A stretch of DNA of 64,000 nt. It comes from Brasenia schreberi. Lineage: Eukaryota; Streptophyta; Magnoliopsida; Nymphaeales; Cabombaceae. Position 1 is the stretch's first letter; each line of letters begins with the position of its first letter. Position numbers and translations under genes: made by a program. The DNA is taken from the NCBI GenBank assembly GCA_036023115.1, contig JAYKKT010000079.1, positions 13,507,501-13,571,500 on the forward strand. The letters are read 5' to 3'. Shown one piece after another: positions 9,238 through 20,469 of this stretch. The notes under the pieces were generated by a model. The model saw nothing but the letters and a program-made list of their open reading frames with translations. It was not told where the DNA came from and made no database searches.

Positions 9238-11935
9238 CTGGATACTCAAGGGTTAGCCTACATGGTTTGAAGATTGTTTTAGATCTAGTGTGTTTTCAAA
9301 ATATAATTTCAATTCCCAAAAACTTTACAAAAATTGTGAACTTAGCCTTTGAATGAAAGTGTTTCAAAATCTTAACAAACATAAACTACATCTGTTTTCA
9401 GAAACTTGTTTTCATATTTTCTTTTTCAGATTTTTTTATAGCTTTCAAATCTCTAAAAATCTTAAAATTTTTACACAAAACACAGCTTGATAAGAAGATT
9501 CAGGAACTATTTTTATTTTGATTTTAAGTATTATGGATGAATTAAATCCGAGAACATACCTTACTCAATATTCGGGATAGATTTGTGATAAAAATATAGA
9601 GGTTTAAAAAAATGGCTATATCTTGGTACACAAACCTCCGATTTCTATGAACATTGTCTTGTTGGAAAGCTATGAATCTTAATTTTTCAATTGAACTATT
9701 TTTAATAAAATTAGTTCACTATAGACAAAGTTATGGGATTGTGATCCAACCTCTATTGCAGGAAGTGTAGGTTTGATAGACTCTATTATGATTTTACTCG
9801 GTCTTCTCCGATTTTATTTATAATGTTATACGATTCTAAAATTCTTCAAATTTTATTTATAATGTGTCTATGTATATTAATTAGGTTTGTAAAATTTTAG
9901 CATATTTGGAGTAGAGAGTAAGAAATTAAAAATCATACATCATATGTATGTAAAGTGCAAAAAAAAGATTTTTCATTTTTACAAGATACGTGAATACATT
10001 TCGTCTGAATTAAAAGACAATCTACAATAATTAAAATATAAAATGACTGAAGTAAATGAAGAAAATTATGATTATAGCATAAAAATAGAGGAGATTAGGG
10101 ATATAAGACTTTACAATGTATATTGGAGTAGGAGAAATCGAAAATCAAGCACATAATATGTATCGATAAATGTAAAGGAAATTGGACAGTATAACCCTTA
10201 TTTTATTATATCATAGATGAAGTCATAAGCTCCTTAATTACAATCCCATTGAATTGAATGAAAGAGAAGAAGAAAGAAATCTAAAAATAGAAGGGAAGAG
10301 ATGACCTTTACCGTGGCGAATCCGGTAGTCGGCGGCGCTTGGAGGGGGCGGCACCTCTTCTTCCTCCTTCTCCTTCCTCCCTCTCTCTCTCTTTCTTTCT
10401 TTCTGTCTCTCTTGCTGAAGGATTTTCTCTCTCTCTCTCTCTCTTCAATCCCTCAAACCAGCCCCCAAGGCCCACTTTTATAGATTTCAAGGAGGGGCTC
10501 TAGGGCCTTCCATGGATTTGGGTCTTGGCTTGATATTCAATGTAGTTTTGATTTTATCCAAGGAAATATGGTCCATAACTGCACATGGGTGCATGTGGGC
10601 TGGGGAGTGATCCCCTTCTTAGTCCATGTGGGTTGGTATAAGTCTTTGGAGAGCCATGTAGTCTAGCCCACTCTTGATCGAGCCACCCACCTAGGTGTCG
10701 TCTTCACTTGGTTTATGATGTAGCTTGCCCTCATGGCGTAGTTCAAGGGGGTATTTTTCACTTGGTCTAGCTCATGGCTAGTCATGGTCCATCTTTGCAT
10801 CATGTACGACTTAATTATTCGTCTTTGGTTTGACTTAATTCGAGTTTGTCTTAATTTGAACCAAAATGTCTTGTTGAATTATTTCCACCCAACCGTGTGC
10901 CTTAGCCATGGCTTTGCTTTGATGCCTTCCTTGGCCCTTTGGCTTGAACTTGAGGCTTGAGTGGACTCTAACCTTGACTTGAATTAGCTCAATCTTGCAT
11001 GTCTTATGATCACCAACTCCGTTGGGATAGAACATCTCGAGTGTTGGATTGGATCGATCTTAGCTTGGGATGATTCCTAAAGGTGTTGGAATTATGCTTC
11101 TTTAAACTCCATTTCTTTTGAGTGATCATATGCTTTCATCCTAACCTTTAGGAATTTTGTTTTGTTTGATTATCTTTTCAGTTAAAATTTATAGTTTTAA
11201 ATATTTTCTTTTTGATTATTTAAAACTATTTTATTTGAGATATATTTGAAAATATTGAGTTTTAACAAAATCTTCAAATATTCTTTTTTGAAAATAATTG
11301 AGTCGCATTCCCAATATTTGTTTGCATGAGTGACCTGCTTTTACTCTGTGAGTTAGTCTTTACTGTTTTAATCACTTTAACCCTTTGTTGGGTATAGGGT
11401 GTCGGACTACTTTAATCCTTTTAATGGGTGTAGGGTCTTGAATCACTTTAACCCTTGGGTGTAGGCTCTTAGAGAAAAACTATCCTCAATTTGGCAAATT
11501 TTTTAGGTCTCGTTTGGATTGATTTGTTTTTTAATTTCAAAGGATTTTATAATTTTAAAAATTTGACATTTTGCAAACATTGTGGGTTTAGTTCTCAATG
11601 TCTCATTTTCACCTATTTTTTTGTAGAAAATGGTTTGAAATCATCCTTTCTTTGAAAGCATTCATTTGAAAAAGCAGAATCCTGCCCATTTGGTCTTGAG
11701 GGAAAAATAGTCACTTTTCTGAACTTTTGTCAAAATTGGATTTTTTTTCTAGATGAATGCAATATACCCTTATTTTGAGGTTGCTACAAAATTTTGGTGT
11801 GGAACTGAGTTTATTTAAGATGTCTTTATTTGAGAAACCCTTAAAGACCCAAAACTGTAATTTTTATTTGAGATAGTCAAAATTTCTAAAAAATAAAAAA
11901 AAATTATTTTGAATTTTCTTTTTTGGGTGTTTACA
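9238..11935 (-). mobile_element. Tat/Ogre-family LTR, antisense, 3' end truncated (left arm)
   Basis: This is the reverse complement of the solo LTR at 34935-37401, from its TG terminus (here ...GGGTGTTTACA ending at 11935) to a break at 9238, lacking about the last 170 bp. It is followed at once by GTATG and element B coding sequence, the same junction as in the right arm. A TATA box in minus sense lies at 10475-10482, followed by a purine-rich leader. Small frames at 10301-10490 are simple CT/GA repeat and not genes. A frame at 10835-11035 (-) is conserved in the right arm with 9 of 66 residues different, but I see no known domain in it. Confidence 0.88.
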
Positions 11936-13307
11936 GTATGCTTGGTAAATGGCAGTCACTACCCATAAAATATAACATTAGGTATAAGTCCCAAATGTCC
12001 AAAAAAGGTCAAGTCTTTGCCTATCATTAAGTGAGTTCACCTTTAGATGATCAAGTATAGTATCCAATGGTTTTCAAAATGAGCACATCATTACAATAAT
12101 TAACATATAGAAGCAACCAGTGCTCTTAAGTGAGAAAGTCACTCATACATGAAAAATATATTTTGATGTTTCTAAGACTCGAGCTAAGTGTTGGGGTTAT
12201 CTAAGTTTTCCCCGAGGGATCCCCACTTTGATTCCCACTACACTTTGAGTGTATACAACATGATCATTTGTGACTCTATCACACAATTGTTCATAGAATC
12301 TAGTCTACTAGTTTGACCATTGTTCTTTCACACACCAGGGCTTGACAACAATACTTTCGTTGATAGTTTGTCCTCTCTAGCCTCTTCGTTTGCATTAAGT
12401 TTTAGTTTATACACTAGATCTGTCGAGGTTGAAAAGTTGGCTCATGCTGCTTATGAGCAAAATTCCATTGAGTCTATCATATGTAGTGTTGAGCCTAGGA
12501 ACAATATTTTATCTTCATTTTATGACATTAATGTTTTTTTTTAGACAAGTGAGTTTCCACCACATGCTATCCATAGAGATTGGAAGATCATTAGAAAACT
12601 ATCTTCTCAACACCACCTTCTTAAAGGCATTGTCTATAAGAAGGGGATTCTTGAGTGTCCTACTCAGATACATTGACTCAATTGAGGCGGAGGGCATTAT
12701 GTGCATGTGGCACAAGGGAGATTGTGTTGTCGAAACTGAATTTCCTATGAAACCAACGGTTGTGCCAACCCCGCCATTGGGTTAGGAGGGGAGTTTGACT
12801 CCTAGAGGGCACAATGGCTTTGAAATTTGAACTAGAACTGGTCTTAGGATGTTTTGGTTTTCATTCCAAGTTTCAAGAAACCCAAAACAGATGATTAAGA
12901 ACCACGATTCTAGTTTACCCAGAACTGAACATGTCTAGTGGTGTCCATGTTTACGTCCATATGATGGCAAAGAAGATTCTTAGAGTACATTGTTATTGGT
13001 CCACTTTAAGTTGCATGTCACACATTGACATGATTGTCAAATTCATGGTCATATCATTTATGTACCTGCATCAAAGTTGCATTCAAATAGTTATCCTTGG
13101 ACCTTTTTCACATAGGCATTTAATGTCATTGATCCAATATTTGCACTTCATCTAATGGTCATTGGTTCATTTTAGATGTCATAGGGTACTTTACCGAATG
13201 GGTTGAAGTTGTGTTTTGATTTAGAGTTTTAAGATAACATATAGCTTCATTCATTAATAAAAGCATTGTGCCCCTCTAGTGTTCATAGAGACATCATTTG
13301 TGATAAA
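11936..13307 (+). mobile_element. Ty3/gypsy element B, left arm, RNase H to integrase (relic)
   Basis: It starts inside RNase H with MLGKWQSLPIKY, then passes degenerate linker sequence (12320-12785; EQNSIESIICSVEPRNNILS) into a broken integrase zinc region (VHVYVHMMAKKILRVHCYWS, 12945-13010) and core. Stops and shifts are frequent. The same order is present in reverse at 32749-34934. The relic is interrupted at 13308 by the RTE LINE. Confidence 0.82.
13291..13307. repeat. 17-bp LINE target-site duplication, left copy
   Basis: ACATCATTTGTGATAAA is repeated exactly at 16588-16604. The single, unfilled site is at 33454-33470 (reverse complement) in the right arm. Confidence 0.93.
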
Positions 13308-14919
13308 CAATAACAACAACAACAACTAAGCCTTTTCCCATACCAGACGGGGTCGACTACATGGATTCTTTGTTTCCATAGATCCCTATCATGTGCCATG
13401 TTAGTAGTTAACTCCCAATAAGCTAGATCATTCTTTATTGTTTCTTTCCAACACTTTTGTGGTCGTCCTCTACCTCTTTTAATACTTTCCAAATTTAGTT
13501 TTTCTAATCTTCTTATAGGTTCTTCTTTTAATCTTCTTTCTGTATGTCCAAACCATCTTAAACGATGTTCTCTCATTTTATCCTCTATTGTTGCCACTCC
13601 TAATTTGTTTCTAATAACCTCATTATGTATACGGTCTTTTCTTGTATGACCACTCATCCATCTCAACATCTTCATTTCTGTCACAGACATCTTTTGCACA
13701 TGTTGATGATTAATTACCCAACACTTAGAACCATAAAACATGGCAAGCCTAATTGCTGCTCTATAATATTTACCTTTTAATTTTAATGGTATCTTCTTAT
13801 CACAAAGAATACCTGATGCTCCTCTCCATTTTAACCAACCAGCATTAATTCTATGTATAACATCTCCATCAATTCTTCCATCACTCTGAAAAATTGACCC
13901 TAGGTATTTAAAACTTTCCTTTTGGGGAATGCAATGTGTGCCAATTTTAATTTCTATGTCCTCTGAAGTAACCAAATGATCAAACTTACATTCCATATTT
14001 TCTGTCTTTGTTCTACTAAGTTGGAGGCCTTTGCTTTCTAATGTTTCTCTCTGTAGTTCCAATTTTCTATTAACTTTTTCCTTAGACTCCTCCACTAATA
14101 CAATATCATCTACAAATAACATACACCAAGGTACTTCATCTTGAATATGTTTTGTTAACTCATCCATCACCATTATAAATAAGTATGGACTTAAAGTTGA
14201 TCCTTGATGTAACCCAATATTAACTTCAAAGAAGTCTGTCGTTCCTTCATGAGTCCTCATACATGTTTTTGCACCATCATACATGTCTCTTATAAGGTTA
14301 ATATATGTCAATGGGATACCTCTTTTTTCTAAAGTTCTCCAAAGAACCTCCCTCTATACCCTATCATAAGCTTTTTCCAGATCAATAAATATCATGTGAA
14401 GGTCTTTCTTTTTTTCTCTACAATGTTCCATAAGACGTCTCAGAAGGTGAATCGCTTCAATAATAGATCTTTCTGGCATGAATCCAAATTGGTTCTCAGT
14501 TGTACTTGATACTTGTCTTAACCTATGTTTGATAATTCTTTCCCATAATTTCATAGTATGACTCATTAACTTGATACCTCGATAATTCACAAATTTTGAA
14601 TGTCTCCCTTGTTCTTATATATGGGTATAAGTGTACTTACTCTCAATTCCTCGGGCATCTTTTGGTTTTTCCATATTTCATTAAATAGTCTTGTAAGCCA
14701 AGAGATTCCTATTTCTCCTAGTATTTTCTAAACTTCTATAGGAATATTATTTGGTCCTACCGATTTACCACCCTTCATATGTTTAAGAGCCTCTTTGACT
14801 TCATTCTTTTGAATACGTCGGTAAAAATTGTAGTTTATATACTTTTCTGACTTGGCTAAATCTCCTAAACTAATACTAACATCTTTATTTTCATTAAAAA
14901 GATTATAAAAATAGTTTTT
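13308..14919 (-). pseudogene. reverse transcriptase and C-terminal domain of the RTE LINE
   Basis: The RT has [70 protein letters not shown] and the catalytic MLFVDDIVLV. The C-terminal RTE signature follows (MLRWMSGHTRKDRIHNEVI; HRLRWFGHTERR; RGRGRPQKCW). Breaks are stops at 14728-14730 and 14354-14356 and a frameshift near 14592. From 14311 on minus the frame is open to the very end; it reads through the TTG-unit tail as Cys codons and stops only at 13283-13285, in the host DNA. Confidence 0.92.
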
Positions 14920-16491
14920 CTATCTATTTCTTATATCATCATTTGCCACTAGAATATTTTTATCCTCGTCTTTTATGCATCTAACATAATTAAGATCTTT
15001 AGTTTTCTTATCTCTAGCCCTAGCTATCCTAAAAATATCTTTTTCACCCTCTTTTGAGTTGAGTTTTTTATATAAGTCCTTCCAAATCTTAGCTTTTGCT
15101 TCACTAACGGCCTTTTTCGCTTCCTTCTTTGCTTTCTTATAAGCTTCTAAAGTTTCTCTAGTTTTCTTAGCATAATGTAATTTGTAACATGCCCTCTTTG
15201 CCTTGATTTTATTTTGTACTACTTCACTCCACCACCAAGCTTCTTTTTGTGTTGGTACACCTCCCTTAGATACCCCTAACACATCTTTCACCACTTTTCG
15301 AATATGTATAGCCTTATTGTTCCACATATCACATGGTGTACCAACATAATTCCAAACATCTCCTTGAAGGACTTTCTGTTTAAATATATCTTCTTTCTCG
15401 CTTTTGAGGTTCCACCATTTAGTCCAAATAGCTCGATGCACTCTTTTCTTCTTTGTCCATTTTTTTATTTGTAAATCCATAACTAAAAGTCGATGTTGGG
15501 TGGTTAAGCTTTCTCCTGGAATTACCTTACAATATTTACAACACGCTCTATCTTTTTTTCTACAAATAAAGTAATCAATTTGTGTTTGTGATAAGCTCCT
15601 CTTATAAGTAATTAAATGTTCATCTCGTTGTTTGAAGATTGTATTAACTATAAAGAGATCAAATGCCATAGCAAAATTTAAAATCTCCCTACCTTCCTCG
15701 TTTATATCCCCAAAACCAAAGTTTCCATGAATTCCTTGATATCCTAATGCCTCTTTACCAACATGTCCATTTAAATCTCCTCCTAAACAAATCAACTCCC
15801 TTTGTGGAATCTTTTGAAACACCTTATCTAACTCTTCCCAAAAAATTGTCTTTATACTATCTTCTAGTCCTACTTGGGGTGCATAAGCACAAACTATATT
15901 CAAAACCTCTGCTCCTAACACTAATTTCAACGTCATGATTCAGTCACCATATCGTTGTATGTCTACTACACTCTCCTTTAAATCTTTATTGATGATAATA
16001 CCAACTCCATTTCGAGCCTTTTCTTTACCTGAGTACCATAATTTAAAACTTGTATCCTCTATCTCCTTTGCTTTTTCTCCAACCTATTTTGTCTCTTGTA
16101 AATATAGAATATGAATCTTTCTCTAAATCATAGTATCTACCACATCCATTAGCTTACCGGATAATGTTCCGATATTCCAAGAACCAATACGAATCTTATT
16201 ATCTAGGACTAGCTTCCTTACCCCCCACATCCGTCCATAATCAAAATGCGGAGACCCTCTTTGAAATTTTTTTACTACATTCGGGTGGCAATGTAGCGGG
16301 ACTAACTTCTTTACCCACACCCGTCCATGACGTGGGAACCCTCTCTGCAATTGATTCACTATATTCAAGCAAAAATGTAGTGGCCCTTGCTTACTTCTTA
16401 CTACATTCGGGCTCTGCAGCACGTCGCTAGGCGGGGACACCTCAAAGCAATGCTCATAATTTTTGTAATCCATGTTATAAAAATCCGACAA
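14920..16491 (-). pseudogene. endonuclease domain of the RTE LINE
   Basis: In reading order: RIGSWNIGTLSGKLMDVVD (metal-binding Asn), LYLQETK (catalytic Glu), NIVCAYAPQVG, LICLGGDLNGHVG (Asp and Asn), TQIDYFICRK and TTQHRLLVMDL (the usual SDH is changed to TQH). The Lys-rich stretch YKKAKKEAKKAVSEAKAK leads to the RT. Stops at 16123-16125, 16084-16086, 15940-15942 and 14920-14922 all lie in one frame. The enzyme would nick the target DNA to prime reverse transcription. Confidence 0.9.
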
Positions 16492-16587
16492 AGTTTTACA
16501 CTAGCTATCGGAAGCCTAACACAACCCTCCTCTTTTATTTGGGCTTGGGACCGGCAATGCAAGAGTGATCCTTACATGGGCGGAGTT

Positions 16588-17309
16588 ACATCATTTGTGA
16601 TAAAGGAACTAATTTCAAGAATGCGTATGTTGATCGATTGTATCATTTTCCTAGTATGACTGAGCATTTTTTTCCTTAGGTCAATCTTTGGCATTATAGA
16701 GAAAGCCATTGGTTACGGTCGAGTTTGACATGAGAAACTCCATGATACATTATGGGCACATAGGACCTCCATCAGGATTACTAGTAATGGTAGACCTTTA
16801 AAGTTAGCATATAGTAATGAGGTTGTAGTATCCATCAAGGTTCAGTTGCCTTTTCTTCACATGACGGTATTTTTTAAAATATTGAATGTTGTCAAACATA
16901 AGACTCGGTTAGAATAATTAAATCTTTTAGGTGAGAGACAACTACTAGTGGTTGAGCGTGCACAAATATATAGGCATCGAGCTACTAAGCATTATACCAA
17001 GCACATTCATGTATCAAAATTCAGTGTTGGTGAACTAGCTCTTAAATTGATACATCATAGAGGTACTTATCCTTTAGGTATATTTCATCTCAATTGGGAG
17101 GAGCCTTGTGTAAAAACGGTTACCTCTAGTAATTCCTATTGGCTCACTATTTAGTTGCCTTCACTTGAATTTTATAGTTGTTTTCTATATTGATGATATG
17201 AGGGTATTTCTTAAAAATAATCTAAAACCAAGGATCTGCATGATACTTCTAGTGTTGCTCACCCATGGCATGATTTCTTTTAGTCATTGCTGTCATGGTC
17301 AGCAATACT
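16588..17309 (+). mobile_element. Ty3/gypsy element B, left arm, integrase C-terminal part (relic)
   Basis: It resumes after the LINE with degenerate integrase (FVIKELISRMRMLIDCIIF at 16591-16655; IIEKAIGYGRV, HEKLHDTLWAHRTSI; VLVVSIKVQLP-like) and the C-terminal tail (GTYPLGIFHLNWEEP, 17061-17105, ending SSNSYWLT). The same internal deletion near 17150 is present in the right arm at 32895, which shows common descent. It ends at 17309, against a LINE fragment. Confidence 0.82.
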
Positions 17310-17816
17310 CAAATGAGCAAACTTACATTCCATATATTCTGTCTTTGTTCTACTAAGTTGAAAGCCTTTACTTTCTAATGTTTCTCTCCATAGTTCCAAT
17401 TTTCTAACTTTTTCCTTAGATTCTTCCACTAACACAATGTCATCTGTAAATAACATATACCAAGGTACTTCCTCTTGAATATGTTTTGTTAACTCATCGA
17501 TCACCATTATAAATAAGTATGGACTTAAAGATGATCCTTGATGTAACCCAATATTAACTTCAAAGAAGTCTGTCAATCCTTCATGAGTCCTCACACATGT
17601 TTTTGCACCATCATACATGTCTCTTATAAGGTTTATGTATGTCAATGGGATACCTCTTTTTTCTAAGGTTCTCTAAAGAACCTCCCTCGATACCCTATCG
17701 TAAGCTTTTTCTGGATCAATAAATATCATGTGAATGTCTTTCTTTTTTGCTCTAAAATGTTCCATAAGACTATCTCAAAAGGTGAATCGCTTCAACAGTA
17801 GATCTGCCTGGCATGA
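17310..17816 (-). mobile_element. RTE LINE fragment, RT core only
   Basis: It matches about 13972-14475 of the full copy, including NIGLHQGSSLSPYLFIM and YMLFTDDIVLVEES, with FVDD changed to FTDD. Both LINE ends are missing. Usual LINE insertions lose the 5' end and keep the 3' end, so this piece was cut by later rearrangement. Confidence 0.88.
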
Positions 17817-17963
17817 TTCTTTTTGTTTGTTTAAATCTTTTATACTAGGGTAAACTTGATACTTGTATTCTGTAATAGATATTGTACTTGTGTAAGACAT
17901 GAAAAGTGAAAAGGGCAGAAATAGACGAATCCTGTTAAGATAAAAAGAATTCATGGTAGATAA
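17817..17963. other. unassigned DNA between LINE pieces
   Basis: A 147-bp AT-rich stretch, unlike the LINE, with no coding signal seen. Confidence 0.4.
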
Positions 17964-18060
17964 GTTCGACAAAGTTTTACACTTACTGTCGGAAGCCTAA
18001 CATAACCCTCCTCCTTTATTCGGGCTTGGGACCGGCCATATAAGGGCGATCCCTTACATA
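17964..18060 (-). mobile_element. RTE LINE fragment, 5' leader
   Basis: It matches 16480-16578 of the full copy (CGACAAAGTTTTACAC; TCGGAAGCCTAAC; GGGCTTGGGACCGGC). It may be the 5' end of the same broken copy as 17310-17816. Confidence 0.82.
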
Positions 18061-18261
18061 TACCTGATAGCTAGTCTATTAGTTGTTGGCTTCTTGTATA
18101 CCTTGAAGAATAAAAGGGGCTTTATCCCCTTTGTACTTTTTGGATCTTTGAGATGTTTTTACTAAATAAAGATTCATTCTTTGGCTCAATTATTATCCTC
18201 TTCTTGTTTAAAGGTTAATGTAGGACTTTATCAATGCATCTTATCCCGTTTCTTAAGCTTA
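18061..18261. other. unassigned 200-bp segment with a strong hairpin
   Basis: It contains AAAAGGGGCTTTATCCCCTTT-like inverted repeat at about 18112-18134, then ACTAAATAAAGATTC. This resembles an LTR 3' region with poly(A) signal, but no partner LTR is seen. Confidence 0.3.
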
Positions 18262-19015
18262 ACAACAACAACTAAGACTTTTTCCTATTCTAGATGGGGT
18301 CGGCTACATGGATTCTTTGTTTCTATAAAGCTCAATCCCGTGCCATGCTAAAAGAACAATTACTCAATAAAAGCTAAATCATTCTTTATTGTTTCACTTA
18401 TCTTCCTCTTTCTCTTTTAACATTTTCACTATCAGTTTCCAACTCCTTACCAGAAATTACATTTGTCACCTGTCAATGTGAACCATCTTAAACGAAATTT
18501 TTCATTTTATCATCATTTGGTAACACACTTAATTTGTCTTTGATAACCTCATTTCTTTCCTTGTGTGACCGCACATCCATCTCAATATTTTTATTTTTGT
18601 CACTGACATCTTTTGCACATATTAATAATTAATTACACAATACTCGATACCATATAATATAGCGAGAAGGTCTAATTGTTTTCCTATCAGATTTACCTTT
18701 TAATTTTAATGGTATTTCTTGTCAAATAAGATAGTTAATGTACCTCTCCGTTCTACTAAACATGCACTAATTTTATGTGTGACATCTTCATCAATTTTTT
18801 TCTTCGCCCTCGAAAACCGATCCCGGGTACTTAAAAAATCCTTTTAGGAGATGCTCTTACCATGTCATTTGTAGTATCCAAATGATCAACCTTGCATTGT
18901 GCAAAATTTTTAATGTTTTCTCCACAATTTCAATCTATTCTTAACTTTTTCGTTAGACTCGTCCACTCAAATAATGTCATCCATGAATAACATACTCCAA
19001 GGTACTCCATTTATT
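18262..19015 (-). mobile_element. RTE LINE fragment, 3' end, strongly diverged
   Basis: On + it begins AACAACAACAACTAAGAC then GATGGGGTCGGCTACATGG, the 3' tail of the LINE, and runs to AATAACATACTCCAAGG, near the RT active-site region. Many indels show it is an older, 5'-truncated insertion. Confidence 0.85.
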
Positions 19016-19595
19016 ATGAAAGGCCTTTGGTAAAACTGCTCACGAGGATCACTTATATTTGAAAAATTTAGGTTATTTGGAAAGAACTTTTTCTGATGCG
19101 CTCGATACACAATTGGAGTTACAAACATGTGGCTGCATTGTGTAGTTTCTCCTCATACCATTACAGAAGGATGTACACCCGCTCGGTGCTAAGTGATGAA
19201 ATTTATTTATCAAAAACTCATTAAAGAAGGGTATCCACTTGTAAGATCTAAATGGTGAATGCTATTGATAATATCCTCTAAACATTGGTTGACGTGGGTA
19301 GTATTAAGTTGTTAACTGCATTACTTGTATGCTTGCCACAAATTTCTTCAGTGGTATATTTGCTTTATTTGTTCTTAGGAGTGCTAGTTGGATTACTTGT
19401 CTGAAAAGGAGGCTTAAAATACTCACCTATGTTTGATATCCATTTAATTCCGAGTGATATCAATGTTGATGTAATGGAAACAAACTTCTTTAAATATCCA
19501 TTATGTTCTGTTCTCATAACCAGTTATGACAGCCACGTTGTCCACCTTGGATTTCAATGATAGGGTCTGATTACATTCTTTTCCCATCCTTGCAG
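19016..19595. other. intron or intergenic DNA upstream of the TCF25-like exons
   Basis: No exon with TCF25 N-terminal similarity was found here. The end (TTCTTTTCCCATCCTTGCAG, 19576-19595) is a good splice acceptor, so this is probably intron 5' flank of the next exon. Confidence 0.5.
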
Positions 19596-20469
19596 GTATA
19601 CATATTCATCTTCATATGATCATGCACAACAAACCTTTGAAGCTGCAAAGGCCATACATGATCTCAATGGCATTGCTAGCATCTTGCTCCACCACCCATA
19701 TCATATAGAATCACTTTTGACCATTGCGGATGTTTTGAAGTTCTCAGGTGAACACCAATCATCTGCTGATGCCATTGGGAAGTGCTTGTATGCACTGGAA
19801 TGTGCTTGGCATCCTTTATTCAATCCTCTGCAAGGCAATTGCCGCTTGAAATATAGTCATGACAAAAACAAATCCATATTTACAGTCCTTTTCCATCACA
19901 TGCAGAATTTGAATCGTCGGGGTTGTCATCGATCCGCTCTTGAGGTGTGCAAGCTGTTGCTTTCCCTGGATTCTGATGATCCAATGGGAGCACTCTTCTG
20001 TATTGACTATCTCTCCCTAAGAGCAGAGGAGTATGCATGGTTAGAAAAGTTTGCTGATGAGTACAAGAGTGACAACTCCCTCTGGATATTTCCTAACTTC
20101 TCATATTCTCTTCCAACATGTCGTTTCTACCTCGAGTGCAACATGACTTGTGAGGAAGCTGATGATTCTCCTGACAAGGCAACATCTAATGATCTCATAT
20201 TCTCTTCCAACGTGTCGTTTCAAGGATGCTGCATGGACAAAGATACTTAAGAACTCATTTTTTTCTTCAGCTCAAGCAGGAAGCCCTTCGCTAGAGCACC
20301 TAATCAATATCTACACTGAAATAAATTATATTATATGGAGGCTTCCAGATTTGCAGAAGCTTTTGAAAGATGCTGCTATCAGGGTTGTTGAATCTTTGAG
20401 CCCAAGAAATAACAGTGCTACGGATTGGGCTTGCGTCAGACAAGAGGCCTTTCCATCTGATACGAACCA
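19596..20469 (+). pseudogene. TCF25/NULP1-like gene, internal exon with frameshift
   Basis: The translation from 19597 matches the TCF25 family (NULP1; Rqc1 in yeast, a part of the ribosome quality control complex): SSYDHAQQTFEAAKAIHDLN, HHPYHIESLLTIADVLKFSG, NPLQGNCRLKYSHDKNKSIF, NRRGCHRSALEVCKLLLSLD. The frame stops at 20248-20250, but the other frame carries on family sequence from about 20219 (KDAAWTKILKNSFF, SPSLEHLINIY, IIWRLPDLQKLLKDAA) to a donor CCA/gtaagt at 20469/20470. The break sits at a second copy of a 27-bp segment (20101-20127 and 20195-20221) that stands where about 20 residues are expected. The family's N-terminal half is absent from the window. Either an inactivated gene or a mis-joined copy; sequencing error is possible. 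Confidence 0.85.
20101..20221 (+). repeat. 27-bp direct repeat at the TCF25 frameshift
   Basis: 20101-20127 and 20195-20221 differ at one base. The spacing of 94 is not a multiple of three, so the second copy shifts the frame. Confidence 0.88.

Larger units (their letters stand above)
13308..16587 (-). mobile_element. RTE-clade LINE, nearly full length (3280 bp)
   Basis: On the minus strand it has a 5' leader, an AP-endonuclease, a reverse transcriptase, a conserved C-terminal domain, and a 3' tail of GTT/TTG units (13308-13323 on +: CAATAACAACAACAAC). One frame with endonuclease then RT and a short microsatellite tail in place of poly(A) are RTE traits. Perfect 17-bp target duplications flank it. 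Six stop codons and at least one frameshift (near 14592) disable this copy. Confidence 0.93.

Noticed and set aside
10301..10490. Frames on both strands with Ser/Leu or Arg/Glu runs
   Set aside because: They are translations of a CT/GA simple repeat in the LTR leader.
13747..15938. Plus-strand short frames within the LINE
   Set aside because: The minus strand carries clear endonuclease and RT motifs; plus frames are shadows.
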